Below are positions 43,801 to 50,190 of a stretch of DNA of 50,720 nucleotides, piece by piece. How positions within the stretch are numbered: position 1 is the first letter of the stretch; each line of letters begins with the position of its first letter. This stretch comes from Candidatus Kuenenia stuttgartensis (GTDB lineage: Bacteria > Planctomycetota > GCA-002687715 > CAIWVZ01), in contig CAMARR010000014.1 in assembly GCA_945860915.1 (NCBI GenBank), positions 1 to 50,720 of the forward strand, read 5' to 3'. The notes beneath the pieces are model-generated. The model worked only from the letters and a program-made list of their open reading frames with translations. It was not told where the DNA came from and made no database searches. The position numbers and the translations under genes are program-made.

Positions 43801-44641
43801 GATCGCGCAACTTGGGATCTGTCACTTTCGGCAGGGCAGGCCCAAGGAGGCTGAGCCACTCCTACTTGAAGCTGCGCGGCTCTACGACGCCCTCGACATG
43901 TCTGATCATGAGTTGGCACGGATGGCTTGGTCAAATCTGGCTGGTCTTGCTTGGGGAAAAGGTGAATACAGCAAGGCGATTGAGCTATTCGAGGATGTAC
44001 TAAAGCGTACCTCACGCGCAGTTGGGGCTGATAGTGCCGACGCGGTCTTTGTTCAAGCGAACCTCATCGTCAACTACGCTGCGGCGAAGCGTTGGAATGA
44101 CGTGATCGCGACCGCCGAGGTCTGCCTTCCAAGACTTGTCATGCGAGCGGACGTGAGTTTCGCGCTTGGTGACATCGTTCGAGCGTATGGACTTTCTGCA
44201 GACTCGGCCCGCTTTGAGGTGGTTCTTGGGGATATTCTAAAGTCCGTCAGGAGATTCAACGCGCCTTCGTCGCGTGAACTGGCGAATGCGTTCGTCGCCA
44301 TGGGGACAACACTCCTCGAATTGGGTCGATTTGCGGATGCGGAAAAGGTCCTTCGTGAGGTGGTCGCGATCCGCGCCGCCGTCATTCCCAATGAGTGGTT
44401 GACTTACAACTCCCGCTCCATGCTTGGCGGTGCGCTCATGGGCCAGAGTAAGTTTGACGCGGCAGGCCCCCTTTTGCTTGAGGGGTACAAAGGCCTCAAA
44501 GAACGGATTCTCACTTCAGAGGACGCCATCCGCGTGCGTCTCCTCCAAGCCGCAGATCGCATCGTCATGTTCTATGAACTGACAAAAGTCCCCGATCAAC
44601 TGGCCATCTGGAAAGCCGAGCGCGCCTCCCTCAATCGCTAG
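40835..44641 (+). CDS. Large membrane-anchored Ser/Thr protein kinase with extensive TPR region
   Basis: 1268 residues from TTG 40835, chosen because GGAAAGAG precedes it and the protein then begins LQDADINNIVERALGIQSLS, like related kinases. An ATG pair at 40736 would add 33 unusual residues. A short N-terminal helical region contains DFLDEACNGDEALRLLVE. The kinase domain spans about 75-360: glycine loop IGQGGFGVVW, Lys105 in VALKIIKVGMDTKQV, HRDIKPSN (196-203), DFG (219-221) and GTLAYMSPEQAAG. A membrane span lies at about 392-415. The remaining 850 residues are helical TPR repeats of the tetratricopeptide_10/12 kind (LMIQNNLAVAYQDAHRYDDA, LVNYAAAKRWNDV-like units). The length suits a kinase that recognises partners through an external TPR superhelix. 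The typical planctomycete/acidobacterial motif set supports the taxonomic guess. Confidence 0.92.
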   Translation: MQDADINNIVERALGIQSLSSRHDFLDEACNGDEALRLLVEKAVLEREIAAATAELDAFDDQLGNEKPGDAIGNFRLIRRIGQGGFGVVWMAHQEKPVRRHVALKIIKVGMDTKQVVARFEQERQALAMMDHPHIANVLDAGATSTGRPFFAMELVSGIPVNEYCDGKKLTIAERLAVVEQVCSAIAHAHGKGVIHRDIKPSNILVGEHDGQPHATIIDFGIAKAASEKLIDATLLTEQNTIIGTLAYMSPEQAAGSTSLDIRTDIYSLGVVIYELLTGAPPFNAHALAYELQRLIREVDPSPPSLRAVEDEDTRERVASCRQIDSKKLSRAIAGELDWIVMRAMDKDPSRRYSTADALLADLKRYRMGEPIEAAPPSKSYRIRKFVKRHRVAVAAAVMVSLSLISGIIGTTLAMVEAREQRATSEKRLGQVKKANEILGSVFSSLDPLEVRAGDRPLTAIIADMLDAAVKELDGETIGDPEVVAGMQGIFGKSLVGLLAPEKAIVVLDRAASTYERILGPLAHETLMIQNNLAVAYQDAHRYDDATRLLEMVWRATEQAQGRDSRDTLMCQSNYALALVRAGKPDAALPILVDLRGGAKRVLNPCDPFVTNFSINYAAALGRAGRIDDAIAVYHEILAAMDGCGVSANEPQRFGTVNNLAQLLIQSKQYEAALKLLVDVVPKARQRFGVADSRTIAGLSSLGTAQVELGRLDEARQTLEEAYRACVMKFGRDNETTLSLALDLCGVASAQGDLAVRNRVLVECLPSMQKLFGVDDPRTLVAEFTVLLANTDQKDMRAALPRLDGIWKRMLKHPADLDRAQIGLDLATEYLRSADSVNALGVLDAIGDLTPLFTNDPTSALQASLRVGYLAASCGGTKQATKVLAWLDAWRTNAATPSDDLDWAYISGTADLLLDMGRYFGAADRWAKARELALAKFGPKDRRSVLSLLSVARVKTHEGDVEATRVYFTEGLPLAREILGNRDPKTVEAIAQLGICHFRQGRPKEAEPLLLEAARLYDALDMSDHELARMAWSNLAGLAWGKGEYSKAIELFEDVLKRTSRAVGADSADAVFVQANLIVNYAAAKRWNDVIATAEVCLPRLVMRADVSFALGDIVRAYGLSADSARFEVVLGDILKSVRRFNAPSSRELANAFVAMGTTLLELGRFADAEKVLREVVAIRAAVIPNEWLTYNSRSMLGGALMGQSKFDAAGPLLLEGYKGLKERILTSEDAIRVRLLQAADRIVMFYELTKVPDQLAIWKAERASLNR

Positions 44642-44765
44642 GCCCATCGTCTGAAGGAGTCAGGACTCGCCGAATCATCGCGGGACTTGCAGCCGACTCC
44701 CCGCCAGCCGTTCGCGAACACGCCGATGATCTCATCTGGTCCGCGCTTAGGATCAACCGCGCACC

Positions 44766-44794
44766 TTGACAGCAGGATAGTATGATCATATGAG
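44766..44794 (+). promoter_or_regulatory. Promoter of the toxin-antitoxin locus
   Basis: A consensus -35, TTGACA (44766-44771), is followed after 17 bases by TATGAG (44789-44794). Transcription would start around 44801, leaving a short leader with the Shine-Dalgarno GGAGGG (44805-44810) five to nine bases before ATG 44815. This is the best promoter match in the window. Confidence 0.6.
44781..44790. promoter_or_regulatory. Palindromic candidate operator for antitoxin autoregulation
   Basis: TATGATCATA is a perfect ten-base palindrome lying in the -35/-10 spacer and overlapping the first bases of the -10. RHH antitoxins usually bind such palindromes in their own promoters to repress the operon. 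That this one is bound by the downstream protein is inference. Confidence 0.5.
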
Positions 44795-44814
44795 TCCGCA
44801 TACTGGAGGGTGCC

Positions 44815-45120
44815 ATGGCGCCGACTGAACGGGTGACGGTCACATTGTCCGCGGAGCTGCTCGAGGGCATCGACCACCTCGAGCGGAATCGGAGCAAGTT
44901 CATCACCGAGGCGGTCAAGCGCGAGCTCGCGTTCCGAAGGCGTCGCGGGTTCCTTGACTCAATCAAGTCGCCGCACTTGCAGGCCGGCGAGTTCGCCGAG
45001 TTGGGCTTTGCCGAATGGGCTGCAAAGGCTGCCACGGGCGACGAAGATCTACTGGACCCGCAGGCGGGGAAAGCCGTGAAGTGGGTTCCAGGCAAGGGAT
45101 GGGTTGAGGTCAAGTCATGA
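44815..45120 (+). CDS. Ribbon-helix-helix antitoxin
   Basis: 101 residues. The N-terminal 45 residues fit the RHH/CopG fold: beta strand RVTVTLSAELLEGIDHL, then helices NRSKFITEAVKRELAFRRRR. RHH dimers bind operator DNA. The C-terminal half (LQAGEFAELGFAEWAAKA, LLDPQAGKAVKWVPGKGWVE) is acidic then aromatic and would wrap the cognate toxin. The gene overlaps a MazF-type reading frame by four bases (ATGA), the classic antitoxin-first arrangement. Promoter, Shine-Dalgarno and palindrome are all in place, so the antitoxin is probably still expressed although its toxin is broken. Confidence 0.85.
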   Translation: MAPTERVTVTLSAELLEGIDHLERNRSKFITEAVKRELAFRRRRGFLDSIKSPHLQAGEFAELGFAEWAAKAATGDEDLLDPQAGKAVKWVPGKGWVEVKS

Positions 45121-45217
45121 TTCTCTCTCGCGGAGCGATCGTCCTAGTCGGGCTCAACCTGACACCAGGCACGAGCAAAAGGGAGTTCGCTATGCCTTAG
45201 GGCTGTGTGGTGATTAG
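45117..45217 (+). pseudogene. MazF/PemK-type toxin remnant (frameshifted and truncated)
   Basis: Starting in the antitoxin stop, the frame reads MILSRGAIVLVGLNLTPG, the standard N-terminus of MazF-like endoribonucleases (RGDIVLVDLNPTRG). It then loses the match and stops at 45200. The expected continuation appears in another frame, EQKGVRYALGLCGD, and ends at a TAG at 45215-45217. A one-base deletion in the codon for the residue before EQ (normally His or Ser) explains the shift. Even after correcting the shift only about 33 of roughly 110 residues remain, so the catalytic fold is lost. The toxin is inactive. Confidence 0.82.
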
Positions 45218-45264
45218 CGGGTTGCGCCGCCAGTTTTCGCCGTGCCGCGGAACGCCGCGCACGT

Positions 45265-46020
45265 CTACCGTCGCAAATGAACAACGCCGATGGTGTCGGT
45301 GAATCCATGCCGCGAGGCTACAACGAAGGAATCGATCCACGTCACGTCCCGAAAACCGCTCATGCGACAAGTGCGCATCAGTCCCTCGGGGGAGAATACC
45401 CACCACGAGACCTCCTCCGGCTTGCCGTTGAAGAGCGCGTAACTCGCATCTGGTTTCGTCGTGTCGATGCATGTCGCGAGGACAACCGTACCTCCGGGAG
45501 CAAGGACGTCACGAATGGCCTCAAGCGCAGCGGCGGGGTCACGAAGGTGGACTAGGACAGACCCGCAGAAAACGAAGTCGAATTGCCCACTGAGAGTCGT
45601 AGGGAGGTCATAGATTCTAGTCAGCACCTGGGTAGCTCTCGATCCTAGGCACTCTCGCGCGACCTCAAAGCCGCCTGTGGATTCATGCCAGGTGGCGGCC
45701 GCGAGTTGGTCCTTGCTCTGAGTTCGGAGCAACTCATCTCGGTACCACCGTGGGTAGTCGTGGTCGAGGTAGCTTCCTAGGTTCGTCGCAACCACGGACT
45801 GCGCGCCCAACTTCTCAAACTCGAATGAGAAGTAGCCGTTGGATGCGCCCACATCTAGGACACGCCGCGACTCAAGGTGGGTTGGAAAGCGGTACTTGTG
45901 GAGAAAAGGGCGCATGTCGTAGAGGCCGGGAGTGACTACCCCCCCAACTTCAATCGTGTGATACCAGACATTCACCGTTGCGATCTTCGCACGCACCGCT
46001 TCCTCATCAAACGTGGACAT
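45265..46020 (-). CDS. Class I SAM-dependent methyltransferase (CmoB/Methyltransf_9-like)
   Basis: 251 residues from ATG 46020. The N-terminal WYHTIEVGGVVTPGLYDMRP motif is shared by CmoB-like enzymes and by related methyltransferases found in glycan clusters. The SAM-binding motif I is VLDVGASNGYFSFEFEKLG (54-72), then motif II acidic end VVATNL, motif III/IV DFVFCGSVLVHLRDP, and the post-IV APGGTVVLATC. The region around 95-140 is variable and probably determines substrate. Because it stands beside a run of glycosyltransferase genes it may methylate a sugar or polymer end, although it is on the opposite strand to the next gene. A tRNA-modifying role cannot be excluded. Confidence 0.85.
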   Translation of the reverse strand: MSTFDEEAVRAKIATVNVWYHTIEVGGVVTPGLYDMRPFLHKYRFPTHLESRRVLDVGASNGYFSFEFEKLGAQSVVATNLGSYLDHDYPRWYRDELLRTQSKDQLAAATWHESTGGFEVARECLGSRATQVLTRIYDLPTTLSGQFDFVFCGSVLVHLRDPAAALEAIRDVLAPGGTVVLATCIDTTKPDASYALFNGKPEEVSWWVFSPEGLMRTCRMSGFRDVTWIDSFVVASRHGFTDTIGVVHLRR

Positions 46021-46343
46021 AAGTGCAATGTCTTTCTCAGGAGATCCAACGAAGCAACGGGTTATTCACGATCTCCGATTGATTCGCTGACGGGGCGGCC
46101 AGTCCAAACAACACACGGTGGATCGCACCGCCAGATCGCGGGGGCGGGGGCGAGCGTAGAGATCTCGCGAGCGCGTGCCCGCGGGCGCCACGCCGTCCGC
46201 AGGTTGATTGGTGGCCGGAGGCGAGTTGAGGGGGGAGAGGGGGCCGTTGGCGATCTGCTTCACCTCAAATGGTGGCTTTGCGCGCGCATTTTTGTGTGTG
46301 AGATCCGCATGCGGGGGCCGGGGAGCCGGCGTTCATCGCAGGG
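46021..46343. other. Intergenic region without a supportable gene, G-rich
   Basis: It separates the divergent methyltransferase and GT2 genes. Long G runs are visible (for example near 46140 and 46230), but no motif-bearing frame. Its right end holds the candidate -10 of the GT2 gene. Nothing else is seen. Confidence 0.5.
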
Positions 46344-46349
46344 TAGAAT
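46344..46349 (+). promoter_or_regulatory. Candidate -10 element for a leaderless GT2 transcript
   Basis: TAGAAT, six bases (CGGGAA) before the ATG at 46356. This is the same hexamer and spacing as at the C45 hydrolase gene. There is no space for a ribosome site. Confidence 0.45.
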
Positions 46350-46355
46350 CGGGAA

Positions 46356-47351
46356 ATGGGGTTCTTGAGAGATGGAGCGGGCGGGACGCCAAAGGTCACC
46401 GTGTTCATTCCGACATGGAATGGGGAGCGGTGGTTGGGAGAAGTACTGCCCGCACTGATCGGCCAGGTGGTCGACTTCGATTTTGAACTGCTCGTGATTG
46501 ACTCGGGTTCGCGAGATCGGACGTGCGAGATGGTCGAGGCCAGTGGAGCCCGGCTGATCCGTATCCCCAATTCGGAGTTCGACCACGGTTTGACAAGGAA
46601 CCGCGCGGTGACGGAAGCCCGCGGTGACATCGTGGTGTTGACGGTCCAGGATGCGACGCCCGCGTCGAACGACTGGCTCGCAACGATGGTCTCGCACTTC
46701 GGTGACCCAGAAGTGGCAGGCGTTTTTTGCAATCAGATCCCGCGCTCGAATTGCAGCCCCTTCATGAAAGAGCGCATCAGAAATTGGGTTAGCGGCATGG
46801 GATCCCCGCAAGTCCGCCACGTGCCAGACGCTCCCGAGGGGTTTTGGAAACTGGATCCAACGCAGCGTTGGCTGACCGCGCAGTTTGACAATGTTGCTTC
46901 CGCCGTACGGCGCGACTTCGCGCTGACGCATCCTTTCACACGCCGCAAGTTCGGCGAGGATGTAACGTGGGCGAAGAGCGCGATTCTAGCGCGCGCGAAG
47001 ATCGTGATGGAGCCGCGCGTGGCGGTGATTCACTCCCACGACAACTCGATGTGGTACGAGTTCCGCCGCTGCTACCTCGACATGCAGAACATCAATAACC
47101 TGTTCGGCACGTGTCTCGCGCCACGGCTCCGCGACGTCTTCACGTATACGGGGAATGCCACGCGACGGTTTTGGAAACTTGTTCGCGATGACCGCGAACT
47201 CTCTCTGCCATCGAAGATCTTTTGGATGGCGAAGGCCGTTCCATTTGCCTTCTCGCAGAATCTCGTGCAGTTTTTGGGGCCGATGTCGAACAAGCAGGGG
47301 AACCGCGGACTCTGGAGACTCTGGAACCGTGTCGCAGGGCACGAAGTCTAA
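46356..47351 (+). CDS. GT2-family glycosyltransferase, rhamnosyltransferase-like
   Basis: 331 residues. The GT-A fold begins VTVFIPTWNGERWLGEVLPA, and the nucleotide-binding acidic motif is LLVIDSGSRDRT. The IPNSEFDHGLTRNRAVTEAR and VVLTVQDATPASNDWL motifs are characteristic of the bacterial rhamnosyltransferase branch (F.HG.TRN, TQDA.P). The likely catalytic base lies in the acidic KFGEDVTWAKSAI. GT2 enzymes transfer from nucleotide sugars with inversion at the cytoplasmic face. dTDP-rhamnose as donor is a family-based guess; no rml genes are in the window. The stop overlaps the start of the next GT4 gene (TAATG), so the two are translationally coupled. Confidence 0.88.
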   Translation: MGFLRDGAGGTPKVTVFIPTWNGERWLGEVLPALIGQVVDFDFELLVIDSGSRDRTCEMVEASGARLIRIPNSEFDHGLTRNRAVTEARGDIVVLTVQDATPASNDWLATMVSHFGDPEVAGVFCNQIPRSNCSPFMKERIRNWVSGMGSPQVRHVPDAPEGFWKLDPTQRWLTAQFDNVASAVRRDFALTHPFTRRKFGEDVTWAKSAILARAKIVMEPRVAVIHSHDNSMWYEFRRCYLDMQNINNLFGTCLAPRLRDVFTYTGNATRRFWKLVRDDRELSLPSKIFWMAKAVPFAFSQNLVQFLGPMSNKQGNRGLWRLWNRVAGHEV

Positions 47352-48478
47352 TGCCCACGAGGCGCATCGCATTCGTCAACCAACGCGAGGGCGGCGGCGC
47401 GACCGCCGTGTGTCACGCGCTGGAACGCGGTGTGCGAGCGCTTGGCCACGCAACGCTTCTTGCTCCGAGCGAATCGACCGCGAATTCGGAAGATCTCATC
47501 AAAGCCCTGACGACGTTTCATCCCGACGTGATTCACCTGCATTGTTTCTACAATGCCTATCCAGCGGGCATAGCCGCCGCGTTGGCAGACATAGCGCCTA
47601 TTGTATTCACCGTTCACGACACCTACCCGGTGAACTCCTTTACTGAGGCCTGCTGGCCGTGCGACCACAACGCGTGGTGCTACGCGTGTCCCGACGTCCC
47701 GGTTTGGAAACGTCCCGTCTCGCTTTACCGCATCCGAGAACGTCGTCGTCGTGAGGCGGCATGGCAGGCGCTTGCGCGCGCGAACACCCGTCACGGTGGA
47801 AGCCGCGTGACGATGATGTGGCCATCCGAATGGATGCGCGAACGCTGCAGCAAGACCGCACTTGCGAGTCTCCCGGGAGTGGTGTCGAACTATGGCATCG
47901 ATCTTGAGCGGTTCCGTCCACGGTTGGGCGCGAAGGCCCTCATCGGCGTAGGCGCTGGGCCCCTCGTCGTCACGGTAGCCAACATGTACGCCGCAGGTGA
48001 TCGCCGCAAAGGTCTGCATGTACTTTTGGAGGCATGGGAAAACATTGTGGGACAGGCAGTGCCGGATGCGTCTCTTCGCGTGCTCGGCCGAGTGCATGGG
48101 CTCACCGCGCCGACAGGTGTGACGTTCACTGGTGAGGTGGACCCCGACCAGGTGCCATTGCATTTCGCTGCGGCGGATCTGTCCGTTCTCCCGACGTTGG
48201 GAGACAACTGCCCACTCGCGGTATTGGAGTCGCTCGCGTCAGGGTGCCCCGTAGTGGCGTCGCGCGTAGGCGGTATCCCAGAGGTGGTCGTTGAGGGTGA
48301 GACTGGATGGCTCGTGCAACCGGATGACCCCGAGGCGCTCGCGGCTGCGATCTTAGACGCACTCAAGAATGCATCTGATCGGCGTCGCCGGGCGCTCAAG
48401 GCGCGGCATGAAGCGGAAGGTCGCTTTGACGGCGATGCTTACCTGCGCGAGCATCTGGAACTCTATGGCGCATCGTGA
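47351..48478 (+). CDS. GT4-family glycosyltransferase with Cys cluster
   Basis: 375 residues from the ATG within TAATG; the longer open frame upstream runs through the GT2 gene in another phase. It starts RRIAFVNQREGGGATAVCHA, then HLHCFYNAYPAG, TVHDTYPV and a cysteine cluster (ACWPCDHNAWCYACP). Domain 2 has VTVANMYAAGDRRKGLHVLL and FTGEVDPDQVPLHFAAADLS. The EX7E motif reads DNCPLAVLE, with Asp instead of the first Glu; GT4 enzymes tolerate this in some branches but it may lower activity. The C-terminus is HEAEGRFDGDAYLREHLELY. It belongs to the second glycan cluster and is coupled to its upstream neighbour; the next frame starts inside its end. Confidence 0.88.
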   Translation: MPTRRIAFVNQREGGGATAVCHALERGVRALGHATLLAPSESTANSEDLIKALTTFHPDVIHLHCFYNAYPAGIAAALADIAPIVFTVHDTYPVNSFTEACWPCDHNAWCYACPDVPVWKRPVSLYRIRERRRREAAWQALARANTRHGGSRVTMMWPSEWMRERCSKTALASLPGVVSNYGIDLERFRPRLGAKALIGVGAGPLVVTVANMYAAGDRRKGLHVLLEAWENIVGQAVPDASLRVLGRVHGLTAPTGVTFTGEVDPDQVPLHFAAADLSVLPTLGDNCPLAVLESLASGCPVVASRVGGIPEVVVEGETGWLVQPDDPEALAAAILDALKNASDRRRRALKARHEAEGRFDGDAYLREHLELYGAS

Positions 48479-48983
48479 AATTGCTTTGCGATTCGTTCCG
48501 ACGTCGCAAGCCGTGCGTCGCGGGATCATTGCGCATCGCGCTCTCGTCGGAGCAGGTGGCGAGGCTGCGTGTGGGGAGATGCTTAAGGGGCGCGGCTTGG
48601 GAGACGCAACGCTCCAACTCTTAGACGACACCGCCGATGCTTGGGCGACCCTCTGCGCGGGAGCCCGCGTCTTGGCGATTCCTAGGCAGGATGACGGGGC
48701 GCTTTCGGATGAAGCGTGGGATCTCCTGCTCATCGCTCTTTCAACAGGGTTGCCTGTGGTCTCCACGCGCCGAGGAGGTCTGGCTCCGTTTCTGACACAC
48801 GGCGTCGAAGGCTACGTCGCATCGACTGAACACGACGCGCCGCTTGACTTAAGTCCAGCTGCCGCGAAACTCCTTACCGATGACACGTTGTTTCATCGCT
48901 TCTCCCGCGGCGCCTGCGCGCGGGTTCTCATTTCGCCATGCGAAGGCGGCGTGGTGGTCTCGCCCGTGGTGAGAGCGAACTGA
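48465..48983 (+). CDS. Short GT4 C-terminal-domain-like protein
   Basis: 172 residues from ATG 48465, overlapping the preceding GT4 gene by 14 bases; the open frame extends further upstream within that gene. The middle, LSTGLPVVSTRRGGLAPFLT followed by HGVEGYVAS, corresponds to the sugar-nucleotide-binding C-terminal half of GT4 enzymes (GCPVVASRVGGIPEVVVEGE type). The N-terminal Rossmann half and the EX7E catalytic motif are missing. Either it is a remnant of a decayed glycosyltransferase kept in frame, or a non-catalytic partner. The coupled position right after an intact GT4 favours expression. No Shine-Dalgarno is apparent. Confidence 0.55.
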   Translation: MAHREIALRFVPTSQAVRRGIIAHRALVGAGGEAACGEMLKGRGLGDATLQLLDDTADAWATLCAGARVLAIPRQDDGALSDEAWDLLLIALSTGLPVVSTRRGGLAPFLTHGVEGYVASTEHDAPLDLSPAAAKLLTDDTLFHRFSRGACARVLISPCEGGVVVSPVVRAN

Positions 48984-49029
48984 CAGGTGACCGAATCGGG
49001 TCGCGGTGGCCGCCTGATCGAGCTCAGTT

Positions 49030-50190
49030 TCAGCGTGCGCGCAGAAGGTCATCCCAGACCGCGGCCGTTGACTCGAGCATGTGAGCGTCGGTGAAGTGTT
49101 CGAGATAGCGTGCGCGGGCGGCAACGGAAAAGCGCGCACCGGTCAACTTGTCGCGAAAGATCTTGGTGATTGCGGCAGCGAGGAGCGCGGCGATAGTTGC
49201 ACGTGGGGCATCAGGTGGTGTGCGGACCAGATAGCCCGTCACGCCGTCGTCAACGACCTCGTCGAGCCCGCTGATTTGGCGGGCAACCACGGGCACGCCC
49301 GCTGCCATCGCCTCGATCAAGACGAGTGGCATGCCTTCGTAGCTAGATGGCAAGATCAGGCAGTCGCAGCCGTAGAGCAGGGCTTGCGCGTCATCGCGCC
49401 AGCCGAGCCACCTCACCGCATGAGCCAACCCCATGCTTTGCGCGAGTCGTTCGAGTTGCGGGCGCTCGGGCCCGTCGCCAACTAGCGCAACACGAGCCGA
49501 GGGTAGGAGCATGGTGACGAGCTTCGCGGCTTCGAGCAGAAGCTCGGGCTCTTTTTGCTCTGCAAGCCGACCGATGTAGCCAAGAATGGGCACGTCGTCA
49601 GCAAGGCCCGGCCAGAGTTTCGCACGAGCTTCTTCACGTCGTTCGGGCGAGGGGGCCCCGGGATCTGGCAGGCCATTCTTGATCACCGAGACGCGCTCTG
49701 GGTGAAGGCCTTGATCGGTAAGCGATTGCTTGCCGGATTCGGTCAACGCAATGGCGCGCGTCGTCGTACGGCGTGCCACGCGGTGGCGGAACGGTGCCGG
49801 CTTGTCATCAAAGGGACTGTCGGGAAGATGCTCGGTCGCGGCGATCCGACGAATGCGTAGAAAACGCGCAACGAGCAAAACGCTGTTGCACGCGCGGGGA
49901 TCGGTCATGTTGGCGTGTAGTACCGAAGGTCGGTGAATCAAAAGCTCGAAGAACGTCGCTAGGAGCCCCGCGACACGACTCAACGTCGGTGCCGGAGTCA
50001 CGCGCGTCACCGCGAGTCCGGCCGCCTTGAGCCGTAGGGCAAGCGCGTCGACTGGCTTGGCCTTCGTCAACACAACTCGTACCCGAAACCGACTCCGATC
50101 GGCTCCCGTTGCGACGATCTCCAAATAGCGCTCGGCGCCACCGATCGCTTCGGCATCGCTCCACAAGGTCACCGGAATTGGAGCCGTCAC
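49030..50190 (-). CDS. GT4-family glycosyltransferase
   Basis: 386 residues from GTG 50190, which lies in the stop of the upstream gene (GTGA) and has AAAGGA upstream; the longer frame upstream is inside the neighbour. Motifs: VTLWSDAEAIGGAERYLEIV, SVLHANMTDPRACNSVL, NGLPDPGAP linker, ILGYIGRLAEQKEPELLLEA, LVGDGPERPQLERL and EX7E YEGMPLVLIEAMAAGVPVVA. The layout is the standard 370-390-residue GT4. It lacks the Cys cluster seen in the other GT4 genes. Donor and acceptor unknown. It forms an operon with the gene at the right edge and converges on the short GT4-like gene. Confidence 0.9.
   Translation of the reverse strand: MTAPIPVTLWSDAEAIGGAERYLEIVATGADRSRFRVRVVLTKAKPVDALALRLKAAGLAVTRVTPAPTLSRVAGLLATFFELLIHRPSVLHANMTDPRACNSVLLVARFLRIRRIAATEHLPDSPFDDKPAPFRHRVARRTTTRAIALTESGKQSLTDQGLHPERVSVIKNGLPDPGAPSPERREEARAKLWPGLADDVPILGYIGRLAEQKEPELLLEAAKLVTMLLPSARVALVGDGPERPQLERLAQSMGLAHAVRWLGWRDDAQALLYGCDCLILPSSYEGMPLVLIEAMAAGVPVVARQISGLDEVVDDGVTGYLVRTPPDAPRATIAALLAAAITKIFRDKLTGARFSVAARARYLEHFTDAHMLESTAAVWDDLLRAR

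Noticed and set aside
44766..44786. TTGACA with TATGAT (44781-44786) as the promoter pair of the antitoxin gene
   Set aside because: The spacer would be nine bases, too short; TATGAG at 44789 with a 17-base spacer is preferred.
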